A DNA stretch of 64,000 bases from Lathyrus oleraceus. Lineage: Eukaryota; Streptophyta; Magnoliopsida; Fabales; Fabaceae. The stretch is taken from NCBI RefSeq assembly GCF_024323335.1, contig NC_066579.1:250783575-250847574 (forward strand), given 5' to 3'. The translations under genes were made by a program, and so were the position numbers. Positions 10,675 through 21,653 of the stretch are shown piece after piece (the stretch's first letter is position 1; each line of letters opens with the position of its first letter). Below the pieces are notes generated by a model that saw only the letters and a list, made by a program, of their open reading frames with translations, was not told the origin of the DNA and made no database searches.

Positions 10675-13600
10675 TGTAGCACCTCAAATTTGCCCTCCTC
10701 ATTCATGCATTCATTTTTAGGTCATTTAACATTTCATATTGCATTTTAGCATGTCAATCAGAATTAGCTCCAAGAGTTTGTCTTCCAAGAAGCTTGGATA
10801 TCATCCAAGTCACTTTGCGGGTTCTATCTGAATGATCAGTCAACACAAGGGAAATTGTGCATCAACTAGGGTTTTTCTCAAGACTCAAGGAAGTTTGTAT
10901 TCATCTGGGTATCAAGGGTGCATCACCATCCTCATGATCTTTCTTTCCTCAAATTTTCATTTCTTATCAACAAAGTTCGTCTGAATTAGGGTTTGACCTC
11001 TGGTCAACTTTGGTCTACTGAAGCAGTCAAAGTAGGGTTCCTCAAGGATTGAGATGCATTCTTGGTTTGAAGGTCTTATGGATGTTGTGTAGAGCTCTTG
11101 GGAGCTAGGGTATCATTTTCAGAGGTTTTCTTCAAAGGATCAAGCTTAATGGGCTCAGTACAATTCAAAATTCAATTGTGAAGTCAAAAGTCAACTGTTG
11201 GTCAACTGAGGGTCAAATGGCTAGGGAATGACTTGAGATACTTACAACATGTTCAAATGGGGTCTATTCATCACTCAAAACATTAATCTTGAAGGAACAA
11301 AGGTCCAGTGCATAGGTTACCAAATTTGGAAAGATGTTCCTGAGCTATCATGCTCGTTAGGCGAGCAGAATGGTTCGCCTAGCGAGCCCCAAAATAAGCC
11401 ACCAGAATCACCTGCACCCAGAAGAAACTTCCTGAGCTGTCATGCTCGCTAGGCGAGCAATCCTTCGCTAGGCGAAGCCCACGCTTCCTCCTTCGCTCCA
11501 GCGAGCCTTGATGATGTTGCTACTGGAATTGCTCGCTACCTGCTCGCTGGATGCTCGCCTAGCGAGTAATTGCTAGCTATGCTTTTATCCAAGTCTGGGA
11601 GTGTTCGCTGGAACCTCGCTAAGTGCTCGCCTAGCGAGCCCTTCGCTACCTCACTTGCCTAGTGAACTTGCTGATGTACCAAGCAAATTATCAAAAAGCA
11701 AGGGCGGTTTTGAGCATTTTCTCAGACATGACAGTTGTAGATCTTTGTCTCACCTTGCCAAAAAGTCATATTTCAAGGCCATATGATGAATGGTTGAAGA
11801 GTTATGGTTCTTGAATGATGAAGTGTGCATGAAGGCTTCAAAAAGGCATAACATGAGGTTGACAAGTCCAATTGGTGTGGCTCTTTTTGCTATGGTTTTG
11901 TTTTGAGAAATACTTCAAAATGGCATGCAAAATGACCTATAATTTTGCATGATTCATCAATGGTGCAAGTCATTTTTCAAGCTTTCTTGCATGAAAAGTC
12001 AAAAGGACACAAGTTGACATCATGGAATATTCTCACATGCCAATCATTGGGAATTTATTCAGCATTGTTTTTTGGGCCAAATCCACCTTGGAATTTGAGC
12101 CCATGCATTCCCACATGTGTGGAAAAGTCATGCATGCACAAAAATTACACCTTTGCAAAATTGCCATTAAACATCATCTTGAGTTATTTCTTTCATATAA
12201 TCATGATTAATCAAGTCTGAAGAGAAGATTAAGGCATTAAACAAGGTTGTCCATGTGCAAATAAGGGGGGTATTTTCCAAAAATAACCAAAATGATGATG
12301 GACTTGAAACTCTTTCATTTGAGCCCACCAAGCCACAAAAATCAGAGGATAAACTCTAAAAATATCATTAAGCAAAACCCTAATTCGGGTAACCTCCATA
12401 CACTCTGAAAATCTGACTTTCCAAAAATCATATCATACTTTATTCTCATCAAATCCCTCCATACATCCATGCAAAATGAAAACCAATAGCATATTCTTGA
12501 TCTACACACTCTAAGGATCACAAACCACCCTTCATTTGAGTCATTCCAAGCAGTTTCTAAACAGAGCTTTAATGGAGGTTGCTTCTTGAATCTCAAGATC
12601 TGGACCGTTTCAAGCACAATCAAAGGTAGCAAACATTCATAGAAGTTCAAGGGAGGTATTCTGGAGCTTATCTCATCACCATACTGAAGTTTCAGAAGGC
12701 ACCATTTCCGGTAACTCAAATTTCGACTCTCTTATTTCGTTCATTTCTTATGCCTAAATGAAACTACATGCTATGGTGATGATGTAGATGTGTTTACTTT
12801 TTAAAATGATGCAATATTGAGTGAGAAATCTTGATTTAAAGTTTTGATGTTCGAACTTTTTGTTTATGATTTGAGAGATTGGTGAGGATTCATGAAAAAC
12901 TAATATGATTTTTGAGTTCCTAGCATATGGTTTAGGGGAGGTAGCCCAATTTTCATGAAGTTCTGGGCCGCGCGTGGAAGAGGCCGCCGTCGGCGGTGGC
13001 CGGAATCCTACCGGCGTTACTGTTCATGGCCGGAGTGTCTTGAGGAAGAAGACGATCCCACGGCCGTTAGATCTTGTTGACTTTTCTTTTGATCCAAAGG
13101 CCCACATTTTTTCTGATTTTCGTTTTTTATTTATTTTATTTAGTCACTTAAGTGACTTGTGTGACCAATTGACATTGTTGCATATGTGTCACATGCCATG
13201 TACATATATTGCCCCGTTTTATTTTATTCTTTAAAAATAGCAAAAATACTCAAAAAAATCTGAAATGTTTTATGAGTGATCCTTGATGAGTCCTTGATTT
13301 TTTGGTACCATTGCCCAATTATTTCATGACACGTGGAATTTAATATGAATTTCTGATTCATTTATGTGGATTTTCGACCATTTGCATTCAAACCTTCATG
13401 AAATCCCATATTTTAACCATTCTGGCCCAAGCCTTTGCACACACCATCCTCATACATGATACTAAGATATGGTAACTGGTTTGGTTATTTTCTATGTCAT
13501 TTTGCTAGGGTTTGACACATGAATTTAAATGTTGCATTTTTGGACATGTTTTTGCATTCTCAATTTCTCAATTTTTGTTTTCATATCAAACGAATCTGGT

Positions 13601-16028
13601 GCTCCTGATTTTTTGCATGACGTTTATATATGTTCAGTGGAACCTTGTGTTAAATTCCCATGAATTTAGGATGCGTTTTCAATTTGATTTGGATTTTTGA
13701 GGTTGATGTTGGCATTTTAGTCCCTATTTTGATGCTTGCTTAGCATGAGGCACTTGTGCCACTTCCTTTGAATGTTAAAACCAATCCTTTTGCACATGTT
13801 TTAGTATGTATGTCATATCTTGATGTGTGGAGCCTTGCCCCCTGACTTTGAGTTTTTATACCCTTTTGATGCATTTGTTTGACAAGAGGTTTAGGCCTCC
13901 TATCCTTGGTTGTTTTTGTGAACTTTTGCGAACTTTAATAGCATGATTCATGTGGTTACACTTTGATTCTGGTTTGGTGCCTTTGCACATGTGTTCTCCC
14001 CTGTTCTATGATGCTTCTATCAAGTCTTTGTGCATTTATTCATAATGAGCTCCTTTTTGCATTCATTTGAGCATGAAAGACGCATTAGGGCTTCATGATA
14101 CACTTTGTTTGATTTTGATCCAAAAGTGATTCTATGCTTATGATATGAACTTGGAGGTTTGCATACTGATTACATAGCTCATTTTACATGCTTATGATGT
14201 GCATACCTTGCTGCCATGTTCATTTCATCTTGACACATAATTGCATGAACTTGTCTACATGCTTTTGTTGCATTTTGAGGTGCTTTGGACATGATTGACT
14301 TCCACTTTGCTAAGTTGGGTTTAAATGACTTTTGATTGATGTTTTAGGAGTCATTTGGTTCTGTTTGTGTGCTTAATTGTCTAATCCTTGACCCTTGCCT
14401 CATGCCTTTACCTTTTATGACTCATTGTTGAAGTTGAAGCACTTTGAACTTGTATGTTGACTTATTTGACTTTGATGCATCTTTGGATGTTTAGTGCTTT
14501 TGCTTTGATCTTGTTGAGTTGAGTTCTTGAGACATTTATTGAATTGATGTCACTTCTGACTTGGTGCTATTGTATCCTCCTTTCATCATTCATGCTTTGT
14601 TGTGACATGCTTTCTATTGCATCCGTGCACTGTTTACCTGACACCGTTGTTGCTATGGTTCTTTTGTTTGGTGCAACTCTTGATTGCACCCCATCTTGTT
14701 ATTCTAACTTGTTTGTTGAGTTTTTGTGAGGGCTCACATGACTCTTGAAGAGATAGCTTATTTGGTATTCCACTTTATTTGTGGGATACCATTTGGAGAT
14801 TTATTCCGATTGCTTTGCTGACTTGCTTTCTTTGATGGTGCTAGCTTGAGAGATCTCTGGGTTTCTTGTTTCTTTGGTTGTTGTTACTTCGGATCTTTAT
14901 CCGTGTGGTAGATCTCTTGATCCCTTTTACATCTTTCCAGCATTTTACCACTTTCTTAGCTGGAAGACCTCGATAGGAGGCAATGTTTTTGTGTGTTTAC
15001 TTTTGTGCCCAAAGACCTCCAAGAGGAGGCACCAGTGCTAAAGACCTCCATGAAGAGGCAATTGACGGATAAAAGGGATTAATAGTCAATCCCCCGTTAT
15101 TCTGTGTGTCGTTCTTTATTCTCGCACTATGTGTCGATGCTTCAGAACAAAAGCCCAAGATCATTTGTCCGGTCAGTCAGTGGAGAGGGTTCCATCTTTC
15201 TGAACCCCCACGCTTTGTCATGAGCTCACCCTGTTTAGGGTTAAGAGCTATGAGGTCTTATCCTCATTACCCTTTTGATCTGCTCACCCTGACGTTCAAT
15301 GTCAGTGGTTAAGAGCCTATTTGATTACCTTTCCATGGCTTGTTTGTCGAGGTTGATATGACCCCTCTTGACTAAAGCCCTACCCATGTATGTTTGAGCC
15401 CCCCTTGTTGGTGCGTTTACTTTATGTTATATGTTTTTGTGTGCTGTGATCGTCTCCCCATAGGACTGCTAGGCTTCGTATAGTCTCTCGTTTGCATGTC
15501 AATTAAGGTAGCACGGTTCCTTCGTCTAGGACTTCCTTTTTGCATGAGCATTCCTAAAACACAAACAAACTCTTTGATTTTCTTTTCTTAAGAACACGTT
15601 AATTATTTCTACTACAGGTGAGTAAGTCTCCAAAGGTAGAGCATCTGGTAGATTGCGTAGTAACCTCGTTCATTTAAAAAACACAAAACAAACAAAAAAA
15701 TAGGTTAGCCGAGCTACGGTGCTCTGATTCTCAATCCTTCTTGAGATACGTATGCAGCAGGGTAGGGCCTGTGCGAGCAATAACTCTTTCCTTTCCCTAC
15801 TTTGATTTTCTCTCTTCCACATCGCATATAGGACTTTTTATACACACACTTTAGACATAAATAGCAAGCGTGGATCCTGTGGAGTACCACAGACGTGAAG
15901 GGGTGCGATAACCTTCCCTTCACGTAACCGGCCCCCTTACTCGGTTTTCTTTGGTTCGAGACTTTGTTTTATCCGTTCCCTATTGGTTATGCAGTACTAC
16001 CTTTCCCTCCTCTTGGGATAAAAGTACA
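10675..16028 (+). mobile_element. Ogre-like LTR2 (long form, about 5.35 kb)
   Basis: Begins TGTAGCACCTCAAATTTGCC after the polypurine tract and ends at about 16028, four bases before TGGCGACTC. A length near 5 kb is characteristic of Ogre LTRs. It includes the TAG-loop hairpin cluster at 11351-11640, a T-rich central part (about 12700-14550) with no credible gene, and a 3' third (14600-16028) closely matching LTR1. The open frames inside (for example 11945-12220, 12342-12719, 15106-15312) have no recognisable domains and 15106-15312 is conserved with 3936-4142 only because the LTRs are homologous. Confidence 0.82.
11351..11640 (+). repeat. Cluster of inverted repeats with TAG/CTA loops in LTR2
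   Basis: Perfect or near-perfect hairpins: TGCTCG/CGAGCA at 11351-11367, GGTTCGC/GCGAGCC at 11372-11388 (one G-T pair), TGCTCGC-TAG-GCGAGCA at 11443-11459, CTTCGC-TAG-GCGAAG at 11463-11477, CTCGC-CTA-GCGAG at 11554-11566, GCTCGC-CTA-GCGAGC at 11625-11639. Unpaired half-sites (TTCGCT, GCTCGCT) lie between them. The group is far more GC-rich than its surroundings. Confidence 0.82.
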
Positions 16029-16032
16029 TAGC

Positions 16033-16107
16033 TGGCGACTCTACTCTTTTTCCTCGCCACTCCTTTTTCGCGTTTGTACTTGGATTCGGAAAATCCGGGG
16101 AGCGACA
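16033..16107 (+). promoter_or_regulatory. Primer-binding site and leader stub after LTR2
   Basis: TGGCGACTCTACTC starts at 16033. The leader continues to about 16107 (AATCCGGGGAGCGACA), comparable to the leader after LTR1 (GGTTGCGACA near 5001-5010), and then changes abruptly to Ty1-copia gag. So a third Ogre body once began here and was cut off. Confidence 0.65.
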
Positions 16108-17990
16108 CTCACAACAAAGTTTGAAAATCTGAGAATGGATGAAGACGAACCTGTCTTTGATTTCAACATCAGAGTTAGAGACATTGCCAAAAATTCTTTT
16201 TCCTTGGGAGAGACGATGTTAGAAAAGAAGTTGGTCAGAAAGATCCCTAGATCTCTGCCTCAAAATTTTGACATGAAGGTAACAACCATTGAAGAAGCTC
16301 ATGACTTAATCACCCTAAAAGTGGATGAACACATTGACTATCTTCAAACTTTTGAAGTGTCTCGAAATGGAAGATCAAATAAGAAGAATATATATGTATA
16401 TTTTGTATCCAACACTCAAGTGGATAAAGATCAAAGTGATAAGGTTACTGAAGAAGACTTGTCAGATGCTATAACTTAGGTTGGAAGAAAGTTCAACAAT
16501 TCCTTAATAAGACTGGATATGTATTGAAGGACGAATGTACAAGGTTTGACACTGGTCCCTAGAGAAAGAGCTTAGATGAAGACAAAGGCAAGGGAGTTAG
16601 ATGTTTTGATTGTGAAGGTTTTGACCATATAAAAACTGAATGCCCTACTTTTCTAAAGAAACAGAAAAAAGGGATTGACTATTACTTGGTCTGAGTCTGA
16701 TGATGAGAGTGAAGGATAAACTGCCAGCAAAGTAATGTCTGTCACTGGAAAGTATGAGTCCAGTTCTAGTGATGAAGAAATGATTAAAGAAGAGTTAGCT
16801 GAAACCTTTAGACTTTTGCATACCAAGTAGAAGGAAGCATGCATCACAATAGAAAAGAAAAATAAACCTATAAGTGTGCTACATGAGGAAAAAGAAAACA
16901 TTGTCTCAACCATCATAAGTCTGGAAGCTGAGATCTCATTGCCAAATTCTAAACTTGAAAGTATACCAGAACTCGCGCAGATGATAAATAACAACTATGA
17001 AGAGTAGGATGATGTCTTGGAAGAAAATATGAAGACTGTAAGTTTTGACTACAATTCCATGAACAAAAAGATCAAAGTCCTTTCAAGGAAGAAGATTGAG
17101 TTTCAGAAGATGGACCACATGCCTCAGCAACATGCTCGACATGTGTACCCTCATCATAGAGGCTTCAAAAAATCTACAAAGAGGTGTCATCATTGTGGGA
17201 GATATGGTAACATAAGACCCCTTTTCTACAGACTGTATGGTTATCCTCAATTTTATAGTTAGCCAAGGTATAAAAGGAAGAAAGAGAGGAAAACTAATGC
17301 TAAACAAGTGTGGAAGCCCAAGGAAACCATCAAGTGTCTTTTAGCTTATGTATCTCCTAGAGTCTTTTCAAGAGAAGTTTGGTATTTTGACAGTGGATGT
17401 TAACATCACATGACTGGTGAAAGGGGGTATATATAAAAACTTAAGACATACTCTCAGAATCATGTTGTTCTTGGTGATGGAACTAGAAGAAAGATAACAG
17501 GAATAGGAAAACTGGTTTACCCAGGTCCCCTAGTCTTGATGAAGTTCTTCTAGTAGAAGGTCTTACTGCAAACTTGATCAGCATAAGCCATTTATGTGAT
17601 CAAGGCTTGAATGTGAAATTTAATAAGTCTCAATGCAGTGTCTCCAACAAAGATTAAGAAGTGATATTGAAAGGATCAAGATCTAAGAAGAACTGCTACA
17701 TGTGGATACCTCAAACATGGAATCTTTCCTATACTTACTTGTCATCCAAGGGGGGAAAGACCAATCTGTGGCACCTGAACTCTGGCCATAGAATTTCCAA
17801 AATCACCATACCTGAAGAAGAGAGAGATGAAGAAAAAGAACATAAAGTTTCTGATGTTCCCGCAAATGTCCTATATGAGGAATCTAACATTGCTTCTAGC
17901 ATCTATAACTTTAAAAAACATTCAATCAATGAGGGAACTTCATCCAAAACTCTGACAGATCACCCTCATAGAAAATCTAAATGATGTTAC
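16108..17990 (+). pseudogene. Ty1-copia gag, protease and pre-integrase remnant
   Basis: Reading frames are broken by several stops and shifts. The gag part at 16108-16479 is open (LTTKFENLRMDEDEP..., LGETMLEKKLVRKI, FDMKVTTIEEA), as in UBN2-type copia gag. Near 17187 a zinc-knuckle-like CHHCGRYG is followed by RLYGYPQ. Near 17382 the protease region WYFDSGC keeps the DSG catalytic triad and is followed by an in-frame stop and HHMTGE. At 17520-17800 the pre-integrase region appears (VEGLTANLISISHLCDQGL, TNLWHLNSGHR). Integrase zinc and DDE motifs are not seen afterwards. The N-terminus of gag is absent because the element begins at the Ogre junction. It cannot produce a functional protein. 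Confidence 0.8.
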
Positions 17991-19104
17991 CATAATATTC
18001 AGAAATATGATTACCAATTCATGCTTCATTGATCCAGCAACCGACAAGGAAGATTTGAATGTTGAATTATGGATAAACAGTATGGATGTGAGTCTGTGAG
18101 GGTTAGTCTCAAAGACTGAAGATGTGTACGATGGAATAAAAAACAAAATGGTCCAACATTGTGTCCAATAAGTAAAGTTTAACGTTAAGATAAACCGTTC
18201 GAGAAAACTCTTGTGTATTCTTCAAGTAAAACAATTAGAATAAGTGCTATTGTGTCACAAAGCAACTATGGAGGGACCATAATGTAAAAAACAGGGAATG
18301 AATTTGCAAGTCATAATATGATTCCAACTTTTCTTGGTTTATGCATGGAGAAATTGATTTTTGGAATGTGTGAATTAAGGGATCTTCCTCATGAGATAGT
18401 TGTTGCTCTTAGAATAAGGAATTTGTTACAAATAAAGTTATCAAGTTTATGTCCAAAATCAAACATGGAAAAAGCCAACCTAATGACACTAACCAAGCTA
18501 GGAAGTAAGTCAAAATGACATTATCACTTATGGACTTTATAAGACTTGTGAGTTAGTTGTTATTGAAGGAAAGGCCGATGGTCAAGCTGGAGGTCCTTCT
18601 ATCATTGAAAAAATCTTGGTTCAGAATAAAATTCTAAAGAATTATAGTGAGAATGGATTAACTTCTTATCAAAGCTCAATGATCTTGACAAATAAAAAAT
18701 TTAAAATTGTGATCAATGTTCCTTCTAGTCAGTTGATCTATAGTATATATGCTCCAGATTGTGCGATTCACATTATACCACATTTAGATAAGAATGATTT
18801 GGTTTCTATTAAAAGTGTTATATAAATCCAACTTATGGTTAGAATTATAAGTTATTACTCTCTAAGTCGAAAGACTTTGACTGACAAGATCCAAGAAACC
18901 ATTATGAGGGATCATGATGTTGATAAAGATGTGTTAGACATCCTGTTTGACATATTGAAGACCAAGTCTCAAATACAAAAAGGGAATTGATGAGGGAAAT
19001 GAAAATGAAGGTTCTGATCACACTAGTCTTGATATAAAGTAAGGTGTTATGGTGTCTGGTACAAATGATAGACAATTCCTTGTGAAAGACAATTGTACTA
19101 AAGT
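17975..19104 (+). pseudogene. Unresolved coding-like stretch inside the SIRE-like element
   Basis: At 17983-18100 one frame reads MITNSCFIDPA... and ELWINSMDVSL, which resembles the linker between integrase and RT in SIRE-type pol. From 18300 to 18830 two short frames (18318-18518, 18616-18825) keep protein-like composition (ELRDLPHEIVVALRIRN; QSSMILTNKKFK) but I do not recognise a domain, and RT motifs such as YVDD are not present. It may be a rearranged part of the same element or of another one. Function is not claimed. Confidence 0.45.
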
Positions 19105-19336
19105 GAAATGGATAAACTAAATGTTGAAGGAGTACAATATGGGATAAGATGTAATGACATTGTTCTGGGTCCATATGATAGATATGAGTATTAGTTATCA
19201 CTTAATTAGGAAATATGTGAATAACAAGTTTGTCATTGAGAATCAGTTGAGAGAAATATTCACCAAAACCTGGGATACAATCTCGTTTAAAAAGTCAAAG
19301 GGAAATCTTGGTATCTATATATGTGAAAACTTCTAG
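19105..19336 (+). pseudogene. RNase H C-terminal remnant of the SIRE-like pol
   Basis: The translation has KVKWIN and MLKEYN, then in 19154-19336 ISYHLIRKYVNN, ENQLREIFTKTWD and KSKGNLGI before the stop. These correspond to the end of copia RNase H (usual form ...ENQLADIFTKAL...). The middle containing the SKNP/RTKHIDI region is deleted, and stops interrupt the upstream part. This marks the end of pol in this copy. Confidence 0.7.
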
Positions 19337-19548
19337 TAATCAATTCTTGGGAGTAGTTCCAAAACAGAAAAAGTGTTTTCCTCCCTAAGTCCTCCATGGC
19401 ACACCGAATAAGGTTGATTCTTCTCATATCTAAGTTGATTTGTGAATGGGTTGTCGTTACAATAAAGAAAAACCATCATTTTACTTCACCCTACTCTTAG
19501 ATAAAAAACCACTCTCTGCACTTTCAAGCTCACCCTCCTTTCTACAAA

Positions 19549-19851
19549 ATGAATAAAAATTCTAAGGATTCATCTAAGAAATCTATTGTGAACTTCCCGA
19601 TCAAAGAAGTCAATGCACCTAAGGATGTTGGTAAACTCCTTGAGTATTTGGAAAAAAAGACAAAGGTAGTTGGTTCCACTTCATATGGAAATGGTAAGAA
19701 TAACATTACCATTATTGAGCCTTCTGGGGGAACATCTGTTTCTAAGAAGATAATGATCACCAATTTGAATCCTGAGAAGATAAGAAAGATAAAAGTTGTA
19801 GTTGCAGAACTAATAGAGTCATGTGATTCAAGTGACTCAAGTGATTTATAG
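19549..19851 (+). pseudogene. ORF downstream of RNase H (env-like position), truncated
   Basis: A 100-codon frame starting MNKNSKDSSKK, lysine- and serine-rich and ending in a DSSDSSDL tail. It lies 210 bases after the RNase H stop, where SIRE/Maximus elements carry an additional, so-called env-like ORF. It is far shorter than such ORFs (usually several hundred residues). I see no signal peptide or transmembrane segment, so the assignment rests on position only. It may be a fragment or a chance remnant. Confidence 0.4.
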
Positions 19852-20590
19852 TCAAATGTAGATTACTTGGATTGACTTTTGATCTAAGAAGATGATGTTT
19901 GGAGCATTCTTCCTGAATATTTATGGATGGTGATTCCAGGTGTTTTTGTTGCTTAATTTTCGTCTTGGCCCTTGTATTTGGGCATGTTTTGTTTTCTTAT
20001 CCTGGATTTGTAATGACATGATAAGACTTTATAATCTGTTTACTAATAATTATCATGATTCTCTAGCATCATGTTCAACATCTGTGTTATTGGTTGGTTT
20101 TTGCTTACTCTTGCTTTGTGTGAGAAATGTTATGTGGAAGGTAGTTTGTCTGACTACTAACTACTAATTATGAAGAACTGATATACTGTTCTCTGGTGTG
20201 TTTAGTACTATCTGGTACTAACCATTTTTGTGCATGTTTGCTGAAGCATCTGACCTGGTATCTTGCCCCAACCTTGTGCTAATATGTGTTAGTAATAGCA
20301 TCTGACCTCTAAATATTGACTGCTAACCTTTGTGTACATGCATGCATGACTAACTCATCTTGAATGATTGCATGTGTATTATTTTGAAGCATTGCGTGTA
20401 GCAAACTCATGATATTATGTATGTGTAACTACCTCATAATTTATGAATTATGCTCTGGTTTGTCTTGCTTCTGCTGTAGCGACTGTATGCTCTATTTGAA
20501 TATTATCCTTCTGCTACTACTGCTGTTGGTCTAAGTATATCTATGATACTTAGTTGTTTGGTGCTTTAAGAGTTGTTTTACCAAAATTTT
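19852..20590 (+). other. 3' untranslated region of the SIRE-like element
   Basis: T-rich noncoding sequence between the last ORF and the polypurine tract, with recurring CATCTGACCT and GTACTA phrases around 20205-20320. The 75-codon frame at 19940-20167 is hydrophobic but has no family resemblance and is probably incidental. Confidence 0.6.
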
Positions 20591-20604
20591 CCAAAGGGAG
20601 AGAT
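20591..20604 (+). promoter_or_regulatory. Polypurine tract of the SIRE-like element
   Basis: CCAAAGGGAGAGAT lies immediately before TGTTGATCC, the start of the LTR. Confidence 0.75.
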
Positions 20605-21653
20605 TGTTGATCCTTTTGGGATTGGTTGAATTATGCAAACAACATGGAGTTTGCTCAAGATGGTTCTGGTGCATAAGGGGCACATGTTGAACAACATGTT
20701 CCAACATGTGGTTTACAACATCTGGTCTCTTAGAAATAGACAGATGGAAATTGCAGTTGGTCCATATTTCCTCTATCCAAGATTCTCTCCAAAATAGAAG
20801 ATCTGCAAGTCAAGGAGAAAAGTTGATTTGGATGTTCTGGTGTATCATGTGGAACACGATGTTCTAGCATGTGTTGTACAACATATGGCCTTGACAGCAG
20901 GCCATGTTGGATGTTGTTTGATGAATATTTTCTGATTGGTTTTTAATTAAATTTGATGCAGTTATTTCAGCAATGTTTGGTTGATTTGTTTGACAGTTGG
21001 AGATTTTTAAATAAGATTTAAATTTGATATATAAAAAATCATATCCAACTGATTTGGATATTTTACGGACGAATTAAATGTAAATCCATAAGGAGAGAAA
21101 GCCTAGAAGACATTGTTGTATAAGGAGACTAAATTCTCATAGTTTGTTGAGGTTTTTTATGCTAGATTAAATTATAAATTTCTAGGTTTTATGAGTCTTG
21201 TATTCCACGCTAATTCCCTAATAAGATTAGTGTTAAATCTTTGTGTACACCATTATTTTTAAGTAACTTGGCATAATTGGTTTGTCTTAGTTGAGTTGTA
21301 ATATTCAACATTATTCATTGAGTTGTAAACACCATTCACAGGTTGTGTGATTGAGAAGAAAGTGAGTAGGTTATCATATTTATGAGAAGTCCTTAAATAA
21401 ACAGTCATTAGGATTAGGAAGAGACATTGAACAACATAGGGTTTGTTGGTTCTTGTAAGACTAAGTGTACTAATTTAAAGTAGTGAATTTCCTTTATTGG
21501 GTAGAGTGCCCCCATATGTAGGTGTGGTTTCACCGAACTAGGTTACCAATCTCGTGTGTTTTTATTGCCTTATGCTGTGTTTATTTTTTGCCGTCATATT
21601 CTTTTTTTCTGGTTTAAGAAGTTGGGATAATTATTCCAACATCGTGTCTAACA
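20605..21653 (+). mobile_element. 3' LTR of the SIRE-like element
   Basis: Runs from TGTTGATCC to CTAACA, giving matching TGTT...AACA ends, about 1.05 kb. A TATA-like TATATAAAAA lies at 21028-21037. The downstream half (TTGTTGGTTCTTGTAAGAC, GTGCCCCCATATGTAGGTG, TTTCACCGAACTAGG) is the type of R-U5 sequence I associate with SIRE/Maximus LTRs. No target-site duplication can be sought because the 5' end is lost. Confidence 0.7.

Larger units (their letters stand above)
2445..16028 (+). mobile_element. Ogre/Tat Ty3-gypsy element B (LTR1 - pol - LTR2), internally deleted
   Basis: In order: LTR1, primer-binding site, pol (5016-8140), long 3' untranslated region, polypurine tract and LTR2. An Ogre element normally carries an extra 5' ORF, gag and protease before RT; all of these are absent, because only about 70 bases separate the primer-binding site from the RT start. 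The two LTRs differ in length by about 2.9 kb, so they are unlikely to be a pair made in one insertion. Both LTRs are followed by a primer-binding site, giving an LTR-body-LTR-body chain. I see no target-site duplication to define ends. Confidence 0.7.
16108..21653 (+). mobile_element. SIRE/Maximus-like Ty1-copia element, 5'-truncated and decayed
   Basis: Starts inside gag at the Ogre junction (about 16105-16110) and runs through gag, protease, part of the pre-integrase domain, an unclear stretch, the end of RNase H, an ORF after RNase H, a 3' untranslated region, a polypurine tract and one LTR. The 5' LTR and leader are missing, as are most of integrase and RT. The presence of an extra ORF after pol and the LTR signature (AAAGGGAGAGAT then TGTTGATCC) are what I recall of the SIRE/Maximus lineage. 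Confidence 0.75.

Noticed and set aside
12974..13234. Open frame at 12974-13234 near a GC-rich patch (GGCCGCGCGTGGAAGAGGCC) in LTR2
   Set aside because: It lies in the LTR, has no domain, and turns into low-complexity aromatic-rich sequence; it is not supported as a gene.
15964..16107. Upstream extension of the copia gag frame to an ATG at 15964
   Set aside because: That part is Ogre LTR2 and leader; the frame only happens to stay open across the junction at about 16105-16110.
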